Below are positions 54,501 to 62,462 of a stretch of DNA of 64,000 nucleotides, one piece after another. Position numbers and translations under genes: made by a program. The notes under the pieces were generated by a model. That model saw nothing but the letters and a program-made list of their open reading frames with translations. It made no database searches and was not told the DNA's origin. The DNA lies in NCBI GenBank assembly GCA_001936135.1, contig CP012821.1, positions 868,001-932,000 on the forward strand. Reading direction: 5' to 3'. This DNA is from Saccharomycopsis fibuligera x Saccharomycopsis cf. fibuligera (Eukaryota; Ascomycota; Saccharomycetes; Ascoideales; Saccharomycopsidaceae). Position 1 is the stretch's first letter; the number at the start of each line of letters is the position of its first letter.

Positions 54501-56633
54501 CGTGGAAAAACTGTAATAGCAATACTCATTTCGGATAGTGCGGTCAGTTATGACCAAGATCAAAAATCGGCACGTCATTTCAAACGAGCTAAACAGACAA
54601 TCAGCAATACCTGTAACTATAACGTCTGAACACACAAAGCCCTTTTGCGCCATTATATTAGTTGCCTTGTTGAAGAGCTCGTCTGATTTTAATAATTCCC
54701 GATCTGTGATGAAACATTCGTCTAATGGCATACACTGAGTTGGGGCAATGCAAATAAGCTCAAGAGTTGTATCATAAACTTTTCTGGATAAGTAACCAAC
54801 GTTACTCAAAACACTAGTATAATCAATTTGAAACCCAGTATCGCTACTGTTATTGTTGTGACTTCCCGAGATGGAATTTTCCGTAACTCTTTTCATGGTA
54901 GTGCTGGAAGTTGTCCCATAAAGCTCATTAGTGGAAGATTTGGAAGAGCTTCTGTCAGAAGCCTTGTTGCTAAATGCAGCAGTAGCATGATCATCTAGCA
55001 AAGAAGAGTCCAACAAGTTAGCTTTCTGAGCAGATGTGTATTCCAAAAACACTTTATATTCGTGATAAGTGTTTCTCATCATTTCAGTGACCCAATGTCC
55101 ACGTTGAATGAATGTTTCAAAATACTTCAAATTGAGGAATGTATCCGAAACAAGCTCTTTCCCATGTTTGATGTTACCTGCTATTTTAATTGCGTGAACA
55201 GCAATATAGTAAGAATAAAAATCAACTGTTGAGTAATTATCAATATAATAGGCAATAATAGGAAACACCTCTTCCGGCATTAAAACGAATGCGCAAGCTA
55301 AGAAGTCAAGTTTCACGTACTCAATCAACGGGTTCTCTGATACAAATGAGGATAAAGCAAAGCATACATCTTTGATTTTATCATAAACCTTCATAAAGTA
55401 TTTGGTAACAAACTGCACAATAATGTGGTTTGGATCTAGCGGTTTCAAAGAGACTGCAGCGACCAATAGGGATGACATACATTTGAGCATCAAATGTTTA
55501 TCATCAGTAGTGTTGGCTTTATCAGAATGTATTATTTTTAGCAACACAGAAAACATTTTTAGCTCCCCTGAACTCAAAGTCGAAGCATCATATGACGTTT
55601 CTGATCTATTTTCTTTTTTTTTTAAATATTTTTGAAACTTGACAAATATTTCGTTGTTAATAATGATAAGCGCCATCAAGGAATTATAATTGAGAACATT
55701 GGCAGTTGGATTAATATCTGTATTACTAAGTTTTACCGCAAAATCATATAGAATTTCAAACAACTCAATGCTTCCAGCGTGAGAGAATTTAACAAAATCC
55801 TCAGGATATGTTTCGATCCAGTTCATGATTGAAGGAGCGCACGCATGGCACAAGATTTGACAGAACATCTCTGATCGCTTAAATTTTTTCACAATTCTAT
55901 AAATCTCCAGGACTTGGGTAGGGACAGCATGTAGCTGGTTGTTCATTTGTGATAAACACTCTAGAAGCCCATATTTCAATTTGCTATCAATAAGAGCATA
56001 TATAACATCGGTTCCCAAGGGAGAATTTTCGGCATATTTCACCAACGCCGAGGTGATGGAAGTAAAATAAGTCATGGTGTTTGTTGTTGACAAGAATCTT
56101 AGAATAATATCAATATAATGATCGCTGGAGACACCATTCGTTTGATGCAAAGCAGCATTGAGATCATTAACAGAGTTGTTGGTGTTTAGGCCCAAATAGA
56201 CAGAAATGATAATTCTGGTTTCGTAACAACTTCTGGCTCTGACTAAATTAGTTAATAGCTGCGACATAAGTGAGATTTGAAGAGTATTTTGCAAACGGGT
56301 ATCTTTTGAGTAATCATCTAGCTTCTGAATGTAGTCATGCATTAATTTTAAAATCAAGTAAGTGACTATCTCATCTTCTTTGTGTATACCTAGTAACGAT
56401 GAAAAATTTTGAATAACTACTGGGAGTATATCTGGTTGAGTGAACGACATGATGAGATCAGAAGTGATTTTGAAAACATCATTGGCAGCAGCAGCGGTAG
56501 CTGAAAGCTTTTCCAAAGCATAGCTTTTAAGCGACGTATCTAAACGGTTGAACGTAGAGTTAACCACTTTAGCATTTGAATTTGTTTTCAGAAACTGGCC
56601 CATATTTGCAATCATTATGCCTTGACGATTCAA
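48549..56633 (-). CDS. Ras GTPase-activating protein, neurofibromin/IRA family (copy b)
   Basis: 2694 residues, one exon, collinear with copy a. The N-termini align (NSTFNRLDTSLKS here, NSVFNQLDNILKS in copy a), which supports the chosen start. The RasGAP domain has the likely arginine finger at Arg1340 (LRRNNLTTK) and the same FLRFVCPAI motif near residues 1449-1457. A Sec14/PH-like module follows (YYVVVDCT, LTDRYVLYSVGESKKIKVG). Both copies keep these motifs, so both are probably active GAPs. Outside the GAP core, identity looks moderate, so the duplication is old. The two genes lie head to tail with an 887-bp spacer. S. cerevisiae also has two IRA genes, but those are genome-duplication products on different chromosomes; this pair looks like an independent tandem duplication. 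Confidence 0.93.
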   Translation of the reverse strand: MNRQGIMIANMGQFLKTNSNAKVVNSTFNRLDTSLKSYALEKLSATAAAANDVFKITSDLIMSFTQPDILPVVIQNFSSLLGIHKEDEIVTYLILKLMHDYIQKLDDYSKDTRLQNTLQISLMSQLLTNLVRARSCYETRIIISVYLGLNTNNSVNDLNAALHQTNGVSSDHYIDIILRFLSTTNTMTYFTSITSALVKYAENSPLGTDVIYALIDSKLKYGLLECLSQMNNQLHAVPTQVLEIYRIVKKFKRSEMFCQILCHACAPSIMNWIETYPEDFVKFSHAGSIELFEILYDFAVKLSNTDINPTANVLNYNSLMALIIINNEIFVKFQKYLKKKENRSETSYDASTLSSGELKMFSVLLKIIHSDKANTTDDKHLMLKCMSSLLVAAVSLKPLDPNHIIVQFVTKYFMKVYDKIKDVCFALSSFVSENPLIEYVKLDFLACAFVLMPEEVFPIIAYYIDNYSTVDFYSYYIAVHAIKIAGNIKHGKELVSDTFLNLKYFETFIQRGHWVTEMMRNTYHEYKVFLEYTSAQKANLLDSSLLDDHATAAFSNKASDRSSSKSSTNELYGTTSSTTMKRVTENSISGSHNNNSSDTGFQIDYTSVLSNVGYLSRKVYDTTLELICIAPTQCMPLDECFITDRELLKSDELFNKATNIMAQKGFVCSDVIVTGIADCLFSSFEMTCRFLILVITDRTIRNEYCYYSFSTNLKFLKEWTDILLRHLLYENQGQIHQITFAMQYVELLMNSIWHDINFAKFFEDPESIRTHAFLELLEVSETFLFIVLCDSTAETFNSIKKIVAVYSTILAVETPLNEIIRSKLNWKLIQAIASNHDFIIKSQKYLQKKINQLLLDCIDTNTPGLSKAIGLAYEKIKGFFYVQSVSIAESQSFYNHCAFLCIGLGFDVSLNLQDAEVQVKSTLAYEIVTGLISMVSENNLKKRNVAKEILANNLHPNLTFIAYRAFRANLTKILKKSEIQALDTLDSELIRSYSLIIEKMFSRLPGINLFQSSANIIFIANTLIDILKHQFKFFNTAGHQVEADRRVLIAVDYAKNKLSVVRLLNLLFKHIGSMRVAGTHLLWRNEIFKVLLHWLEGSFFRDEVNFLMSFITSAGYSKTDTYTSVISFTYKDIVNELLSCLSLVSLNLPIMRPNINYEKEVTIFRTIMFSNYFNVLIRILRKTLSDERVMNASSHNEQKIRIQLVESDKLVGNTIKVLSNLVKSNYEIGSGYVLSLITDDNLTIKSAFLQILRNIFSDSANSVQIASKINSPNFKQFCFIGISDSNFLISVRNSVTTIEMENVSNSLLTVLDRGGKLQTCLGHLIQYELETCLKPLDILRRNNLTTKLLSSVGKKYGGLYLKCSVGKVLDSVIVNEDYFEVDQFYQGTDAISAEDSGKFFHYFTLLVNSICDNFENVPDALKATCYNLRNLVMKYTNDNELSLTIIGTFFFLRFVCPAIAYPEELDLINYEPTPQAKRCFVLLTKALQNASNGTLNIDKFPLLKGKEIEIKSLVSKIATFVDNISSVDIFIPKSAKTLNELLDLHDFKVIYTFVVNHAVDLREMLCSGTHKMLRNIHQTYSYYELMDMNLEDIGYKYILYYPDVSEFIKSNKNKYIELYDLINRSLHNPLTQQIIENKFLCESVAKDGTQVFAITYSYFKNLNTDPQILAARCLQSLSRMSTSTYYVVVDCTLHNEPEAADVLKSMISILIKLTPDELAEKCAGVSYINVSSVFAPSLMKLLETRMSSNLKFLNPRFIRYSFLSVFEDIKVIESFNLSDWTYSVSRGGRSFVNDVVYHDEKANKTYPVSLKLTDRYVLYSVGESKKIKVGSFAKSFKVVNFETLTDWKDLKESSSADLAGSFEVYSGLMGEKLKFASFKRKEIISTFYLNIGNYQINVYNANKRLAFSDRQVNTKELLGEALLSVGLGLLNNSEKIRRNAHDLLFELQHHFKTDKKSEVAELNPAFDPPKSYLNVSTISTAICNNNPHLTTDVANAFIYIVKKNEGILAHSQAHDILLFMSPWLNSIYKQVFLNDKINGPEVTQSFIASVVKNIPTVPTDLVKLNYGVWKKIADEEAFVEILIEETIKEVLNRELSNINWDNLITLMASNPNMKACYEVLHQLIECAKLSKSIIGQNSRIELYWIKVRALLEICITLFFDRVFFVERFLPQILFICSVFQRTGTRHIKSLIHQLTINCYNTLATNESLSIASRAKLKDIVKWLTSKKAAFAYGLHGNSTYLYDADPEQSVTEYHTKYFTAKLINTHIIDVLSIPEYRESKVGNLWVTELVKLSGNLMENEDSLFQIKSLRLMGYLATMGINDLFMKNYLLKIREYIERADKKNVSMVTVISYFLILGKVLEGLQNESVFFEIIIMIGTLLCFYNNIVMFESGFFVFSKTIITLNSRKFLDNGDMWEIINRKAEAARPLLAKFLTKGQLTLVVDSDILVASLFSKAWAYSLARSSLILFTLELASIRLINARKVAIANNTDFNLDALSVLVPLYIGHDSEEQFKQLLADGGFEDCPDIKLGGGDNVSEVIVKFLLSNTRKANLSLIIISQFFCLESVDIRWRTRYLRLIRYLADKNRGVIELVYPLIDKACMSICEKEDSKLEMIVLVNEIQAIAGQLFHMNYAKQPVYEKVLQELGYTLDLFGFGEHSDKLADHQSAEQFRTSSITKTIYLLLKYKESKSEYIF

Positions 56634-58297
56634 AAGTTTATTTTCTCAAAGAGGAGTTAGGTAATATGAGTCTATTTTAGAGTTTAATAATACTCTTGCC
56701 GACTATTCAAAGTATTAAACGTTATGCTACTGGGCGCTCGACCGCACGTCTTGCCCAAATACCAAGCAAATGAAGAAGCTTTTTGTAGAAGCTACCAAGT
56801 GCGCTTTATGGCTATTGTTTTAGTGATCTAGAATAGCGAAGCGCTTGAATGATGGCGCCAAGGTAATTTTTTTTCCTAATGTCCTTTCCTATATTTCCTC
56901 TGCGGCCGTTTGAGTGTAGCCGGATCAAAAGTGCGGTGCTGCACTGAATAAAAAGAGTGATCTGTACACAGAAGTTGAAGCAAACGGGGGAAGAGCTATA
57001 TTCAACAACTGCTAAGCACGATGAGAGGGGAAACGGATACGGAGGGAAGAGTATAGGCAAACAACTGAAAGAGATGAGGAAGGTGGAAAGAAAACGACAG
57101 CGGTGAGCTCCTTTTTTCTTCTTTTTGTCCTGATATTTTTTTTTTCGTTTACTTGGAAACGCTAATGTTAAAAAAGATCAACATTGCATTTTACTTCTAC
57201 GCGGGCAAGTAAAACTGGATTTCAGGTAGTGAAATTGACGGTATATGAGAAAATGTAGTCTTTTTTTTTTGGTTTTTACTGACTAACGCCTCCTTGATAA
57301 AAGCTGATACTACAGCAGATAGTTCTTCTAAGCATTACTTTAGCTATCTACCAACAGATCGTTGTGGCGTCACTACTATCCAAGCACTGGTGAGGTGGTC
57401 TAAATAGTACTGCTGTCTACAACACTAGCAGGCTAACAGCGCAGACAGTCACCTCCACGCTTTTCATTGGCGGAAAGCTTGGTTGCGAGCTCCGCTATAG
57501 CAGTAATTCGCAGATAGTGTCTTAGATCCTTTGAGCAGCTTTGACTGACTGTATCTTTTCAGTATTTAATTTTTATTTTTCGTGTTTTGCAAACCACTAG
57601 GCACTAGTAAGCTTGAGCTGTTATCAAGTTGGAAAATGTTGAATTTGCAGAAAAAAACGTTGAAGTATGTATATTCTTAATGCGCAGCAGTACTTATGAG
57701 GAAATTTTGGAATATCCAGTCGTAATTACAGTATGTACAACAAAAATACTTTTGAGACACTTGCAGGAAAGAAAAGAGAATGCATAACAGTGTTCCGAAT
57801 GCTGTACAGTAGGTTGTAAGAAACATCTTGCGCTATGCTGGGTTTATGGAGGTAACATATAGGATGTAAATACAATCGACAGCCGCTGTGTTAACTAGAA
57901 GCATGGCCACTAATCACCAACCACACACTATGATAGTTTCCAGCTTTTACATAGACGCATTCGTTTATTATGCTCTGACACAATCAAAGAGCTCTGACAA
58001 CGGCCCACAGATCTGTGAGCCACTCTCGGCACCTAAAAAATTAAATGCGGTTTTTCCGAGAGGCAAACATGCATATTCACAACGCGCAAAAGCCGTTATT
58101 TGATGCGATCATATGCGGCCGACACGCCTCTTTTTTCAATTTAAATCGCTCTCATAATTTATTAACAGTTTAGAATTAAGGTACTCAAAATGAGCTCAGA
58201 TACATTAAATGTCTATTACACACAAATATAAATGAACATATATGAGTGAACATATATGAATGAACATATATTACTGAAAAATAGTTAAACAAGAAGT
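56634..58297. other. Spacer between RasGAP copy b and DPB11
   Basis: 1664 bp with the promoter of copy b and the 3' end of DPB11. Short open frames (up to 82 codons) look random. Short T runs occur at about 57127-57146 and 57261-57270. No RNA gene recognised. Confidence 0.6.
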
Positions 58298-60526
58298 TCA
58301 ATATATGTCTACACTGCGATTTCTTTTTATGTTAGAAATCTTCCTTTCTTTGCCGTAAACAATTTGTGTTGCCAAATCTTCCTTTCCATCATCTTCAGAA
58401 AATAAAGATCCTTGGTGCTGATGGGGAGCACTCGGTTGCTTATTTTCATCATCAGCCTTTTCTTCTTGATTATTATTAATGTATTTTTCCTCGATAGTCG
58501 ACTCGCCCTTGTTTAGCCTAACCAGATCATCATTGCGCTGGTTTAAAGACGATTCTGATGCCTTACCTGACAATTTTCCCCACTCTTTGCGCTTTGTTTT
58601 GTTCTCTCCGGCACTTCTTGAGCTTCCCTCACACAATGTACTAACAAACCTGTACAAAAAATGATCAGGTTTTTGATTTAAGAGCTTAGGATAATAAATG
58701 CACCATCTTAAATCGCTCAAATTTTCCTTGTTTAAATTTACTCCCTTTGTTATATCATCACTGCTTTTGGTAAGCCAGTCAATAGCTAATTCAAACAAAA
58801 AGTTTATCGAATATATTGGAAGGCCATTGGTTTGACAAAAAACTAGCTTTTTTTTCATTGATTGAAGACTAATTTTATTGCATTCCATATCCTTTATCAA
58901 AACTTTGACTAACTCTGGATTATTCTCAAACAAAGGCTTTGAATTGACTTCATTTAATCCAATCAAACTGGAGTTAATGAGTAATAGGTGTGTATTTTTA
59001 GTCAACTTTTCGTTAAAAGTTATCAAATGATTGAGAGATGTGAGAAGCTTTTCTAAATGCAATAATTCAATCCCAGAAAACCCGCTAATGCTGACCTGTA
59101 ATTTGCCTACTTCTTCACTGATGGTATTCCTGTTTTCTCGAGTAGTCTTATTGAGTGTTAATGGCTGGCCCCATATATCGTATTTTATTTTATTGTAATA
59201 TAAACAACGCTCAATAAACCATTCGGTCACTATCGAGTATTTATTTTGCTTTGATAGAAGTTTTGCTTTGGATATATATTCTTTGTCAAATAGATTATGC
59301 GGAATCACTATATAATCAGTCTCAAACAAACTTTCGGCCTCATTCGATATAACATGCGCTTCACCACTATGTGATTTAATAATCTTAGTCAAGGTACTCG
59401 ATTTTACACTGTCGAAACCAAAAATAGAAAATTTTAGTCCTTTAAATAACAGCCTTTTATCATTTCTTTGTGGACTGATCCTGAACTCACTTGCTGGTAG
59501 CTCTTTAGTTTTAATTTTTTTAGTTTCATTGCTTAGTTTTGTTCTTTTAGAATTATTTCTCGGTATTTGGCTAGCAGTGGGCTTATTGAAATTATTAATT
59601 ATACTATCCCATGCACTTAGACTCGTTGAATTAACTTTTGTCTGCCGTATTTCGTCAAAGTCACCAATATCTTCCTCTTCGTCCTCTTCCTCATCCTTAT
59701 CTGGTGGTACTCCCAACAGTTTCTGTGGAGTACTATCCTCACCATCATCGGTAACTAGCCTTCGTTTTTTGTTAGTACCATTACTCTGATTTAGAGATTC
59801 TCCTATAGTACTGTGTTTATAGCTAAATTCTTTCAACTCATGCCATACCAAGCAAGCACCTTTGCCAATCTTGTTGTAGTCCTTGAATAGCGTCACATTG
59901 TAGTAGTCTGACTCCAATGACGCTCCTCTCCTTAACGAATCTGTAACCCAATTTGGATGGACTACTGGAATCTTCCATTCTACTGCCTTTTCAAATCTTT
60001 TACCTGATCTCTCGGTAGTAATGAGGAAACTTGTATGTATGGTCAAGCTATCTGTTGAATTACCACCATTCAGGTTAATGATCTCTGCCAATTCTGCCTT
60101 CGAGAGTACCTTACCACCACTACCATCGCTATTGTTGCTTGTCAAAGGTATTCTTGATAGACAAACAGTTAGCCCTTCAAATATTGGCATCCGTGGTATG
60201 AACCGCAAGTATCCACTAGCCAAGGTCTTCGATGACATTGCTGCTGCTGGAGACAAATTCAAAATATTCTCCCCCGAAATCCATTTCTCATGCAACTTAA
60301 TAATCGCATCTGGTTTAATAAACACAATATCAAACCGTTTCTGTACCGAAAACCTATATTTGTCAGTGTTCCTATCTCCCACGATTAGTACATTCACGTC
60401 GCTCATCAAATTATTGCAGTATACTCCTCCCATGGATTTGATCTTGCTTGATATATCAAGCCGCAAATCACTGGGCACAGAAGTACAGCAGAATTTTAAA
60501 TCACTGAATGGTTTGGAACTGGACAT
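58298..60526 (-). CDS. DPB11: Dpb11/TopBP1-type BRCT-repeat replication and checkpoint protein
   Basis: 742 residues; S. cerevisiae Dpb11 has 764. Four BRCT domains in the family's two-plus-two layout: about 5-95 (GGVYCNNLMSDVNVLIVGD, RFDIVFI), about 113-225 (VVHPNWVTDS), about 358-450 and about 472-585. An acidic, Ser-rich linker separates the pairs. In the family the N-terminal pair binds CDK-phosphorylated Sld3 and the C-terminal pair binds phosphorylated Sld2 to start replication, and the tail activates Mec1/ATR. The tail here (from about 640) is charged and holds Trp649 in KEWGKLSG, possibly the aromatic residue of the ATR-activation region. An MCB box lies about 90 bp upstream of the start. 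A CTG codon at 58523-58525 is probably Ser. The start gives SKPFSDLKF, matching the N-terminus of Dpb11. Confidence 0.9.
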   Translation of the reverse strand: MSSSKPFSDLKFCCTSVPSDLRLDISSKIKSMGGVYCNNLMSDVNVLIVGDRNTDKYRFSVQKRFDIVFIKPDAIIKLHEKWISGENILNLSPAAAMSSKTLASGYLRFIPRMPIFEGLTVCLSRIPLTSNNSDGSGGKVLSKAELAEIINLNGGNSTDSLTIHTSFLITTERSGKRFEKAVEWKIPVVHPNWVTDSLRRGASLESDYYNVTLFKDYNKIGKGACLVWHELKEFSYKHSTIGESLNQSNGTNKKRRLVTDDGEDSTPQKLLGVPPDKDEEEDEEEDIGDFDEIRQTKVNSTSLSAWDSIINNFNKPTASQIPRNNSKRTKLSNETKKIKTKELPASEFRISPQRNDKRLLFKGLKFSIFGFDSVKSSTLTKIIKSHSGEAHVISNEAESLFETDYIVIPHNLFDKEYISKAKLLSKQNKYSIVTEWFIERCLYYNKIKYDIWGQPLTLNKTTRENRNTISEEVGKLQVSISGFSGIELLHLEKLLTSLNHLITFNEKLTKNTHLLLINSSLIGLNEVNSKPLFENNPELVKVLIKDMECNKISLQSMKKKLVFCQTNGLPIYSINFLFELAIDWLTKSSDDITKGVNLNKENLSDLRWCIYYPKLLNQKPDHFLYRFVSTLCEGSSRSAGENKTKRKEWGKLSGKASESSLNQRNDDLVRLNKGESTIEEKYINNNQEEKADDENKQPSAPHQHQGSLFSEDDGKEDLATQIVYGKERKISNIKRNRSVDIY

Positions 60527-60977
60527 GACTCTGTGCCAGTGTATGGTAATTCTCTAACTATGAAACAAAAAAAAAGTTGGTGAAGGCGCTGCTTAAATCT
60601 TGAGAAAAAGAATCAAGACGCGTTTGATTTTAGTAGGCTAATATTTTTTTTAATATTGTAACCGTTTTTCGTGATGAGGTGTTATTACGCACCCGTACAC
60701 CATACTTAGCTACATCCGCACACCAGATTGAGGTTTGATATAAATACGACAAAAAGAATGAGTAGTGTTACAGTAAGACAAAATATTAGTATAATCTTGC
60801 CAATTGAGTACTCAGGAAAGTGTGTAAAAGAATCAAGTACTTAGAAAGTAATAATGTCATCACAAAATAAGTATGAGTCTGAAAAAGAAAGAATAATATT
60901 TAAGAAAGAATAATGTTTAAGAAAGATAATGTTTGGATGAGCCTAGACAACAGCTCAAAGATAAAAAACGCCAGCCT
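60527..60977. other. Spacer between DPB11 and the amylase gene
   Basis: 451 bp with the DPB11 promoter, including the MCB box, and the AT-rich 3' UTR of the amylase gene. Confidence 0.7.
60618..60623 (-). promoter_or_regulatory. MCB (MluI cell-cycle box) upstream of DPB11
   Basis: ACGCGT, 92 bp upstream of the DPB11 start codon, in the context AGACGCGTTT. The MBF complex binds this hexamer in yeasts and drives G1/S expression of replication genes, which fits the product. Its function here is inferred. Confidence 0.65.
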
Positions 60978-62462
60978 TTATGAACAAATATCTGAAGCAT
61001 ATTTTGCAGGAACAAAGATTTGCGGTTGGCCACTTTGAATAGAGATTTGTAAGTCAGAGTTGCCGCTAACAGTACTACAAGTCAATACTTCTACCAAATC
61101 CTCGCCGGAGCTGTAACCAGTATTGGAGATAGTCACATCTGAAGAACCACTAGAGCCAAGGTTGTTAAAAACAGAAACAATGTTGCCTCTTTTTGTTGCA
61201 ATAACGTGGTCATTAGAAAAGATTACAGAAATTTGAGAAGTGGCATAATTTGAGTCTTGATAAACAGCGGCGTTTCTGGCAGCATTAGCTTTGGCAATGA
61301 GCTTGTAGTAATCGCTTTCTTTATTGTAGCCGGAGAGCCATAAGGCCTCTCTGTTGTTCGGGTCACTTTTTCCACTCAAACCTTGTTCTTGGCCATAGTA
61401 AATGACAGGAATGCCGTCACCCAAAAGGACAAATGCAATAGCATTAGAAATCAAACTTTTGTCACTAGTCATGGAAGCGAACCTTTCATTATCATGATTT
61501 TCCACAAAGTTTGTCAACAAAGTTGGATCCGAACAACTGGAAGCGACGCTTGAAATCATTTGAGTTAGCTCACTGGAAGTTGAATCCGTAGTTTTAAAAA
61601 ATCTTGTCATTGGGTAGTACAATGGATAGTTACTAACACCAGGAATGTATTTTTGGTATGGGCATGTGTAAGCTGGATCTCCTTGGAAAACCTCGCCCAC
61701 TGAGTAAATTCCAGATGCAGTGACAAAATCCGGGAAGAAGTCTTGGTCGACATGTTTGGCACTATCAATTCTTAAACCATCAATTGAGTAGTTTCCGACA
61801 AACTCTTTGACCCAAGAATTGAAAACTGAGGCAACATCGCTATCTTCGGTCCTCAAATCAGGTAAAGCAACCGAAGAATCTCCTTCCCAGCAACTCTGAA
61901 CCTGTGCTTGGTCATCATAGTTTGAAATAAGACAGTAATTGTGAAAATATTTTTGGTCATTGAATGGAGTGTACTCTGAGTAATCGATACTATCTCCACT
62001 ACCATCACTGCCATAATGATTGGTAACAACATCAACCATCAACAACATATCACGATCGTGTAGCTCTTTTGCCAAAGACTTCAAGTCTTCAGCAGTACCA
62101 AAGTTTTCATTGATTTTGTATATATTTTTCATCCAGTACCCATGATAAGCATAACCATATTTTGTGTTATCAGGAATGTTTTCAACAACTGGAGATATCC
62201 AGATAGCAGTAAAGCCCATATCTTTGATATAATCCAACTTATTAATGATACCTTGAAAAGAACCACCGCAGTAAACTCTATCCTCTGTGTTACAGGAAGC
62301 ACTTGTATCACCATCAGTTCTAGCAAATCTATCAGTAACAATTTGATAGATAGATTGTGATCTCCACTTATCAGCATTAGTTTCTCTTTTGAATAGAGTC
62401 ACTGGTTGAGCAGCAACAAGGGCCGCCAACGAAACGAGAAGAGCAGCTTTTGAAATTTGCAT
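60978..62462 (-). CDS. ALP1: Secreted alpha-amylase (GH13), ALP1
   Basis: 494 residues, recognised as the Saccharomycopsis fibuligera alpha-amylase. It hydrolyses internal alpha-1,4 bonds of starch outside the cell. A signal peptide (about residues 1-18, hydrophobic core ALLVSLAALVA) and a short propeptide end in Lys25-Arg26, a Kex2-type site. The four GH13 regions are present: DVVTNH (144-149), GLRIDSAKH with nucleophile Asp233, GEVF with acid/base Glu257, and FVENHD with Asp324. The GH13 C-terminal beta domain follows, and no starch-binding domain is present. Cysteines occur at positions expected for disulfides in TAKA-type amylases. No CTG codon was found in the gene by hand scan. A TATA box lies 95 bp upstream of the start. 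Confidence 0.97.
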   Translation of the reverse strand: MQISKAALLVSLAALVAAQPVTLFKRETNADKWRSQSIYQIVTDRFARTDGDTSASCNTEDRVYCGGSFQGIINKLDYIKDMGFTAIWISPVVENIPDNTKYGYAYHGYWMKNIYKINENFGTAEDLKSLAKELHDRDMLLMVDVVTNHYGSDGSGDSIDYSEYTPFNDQKYFHNYCLISNYDDQAQVQSCWEGDSSVALPDLRTEDSDVASVFNSWVKEFVGNYSIDGLRIDSAKHVDQDFFPDFVTASGIYSVGEVFQGDPAYTCPYQKYIPGVSNYPLYYPMTRFFKTTDSTSSELTQMISSVASSCSDPTLLTNFVENHDNERFASMTSDKSLISNAIAFVLLGDGIPVIYYGQEQGLSGKSDPNNREALWLSGYNKESDYYKLIAKANAARNAAVYQDSNYATSQISVIFSNDHVIATKRGNIVSVFNNLGSSGSSDVTISNTGYSSGEDLVEVLTCSTVSGNSDLQISIQSGQPQIFVPAKYASDICS

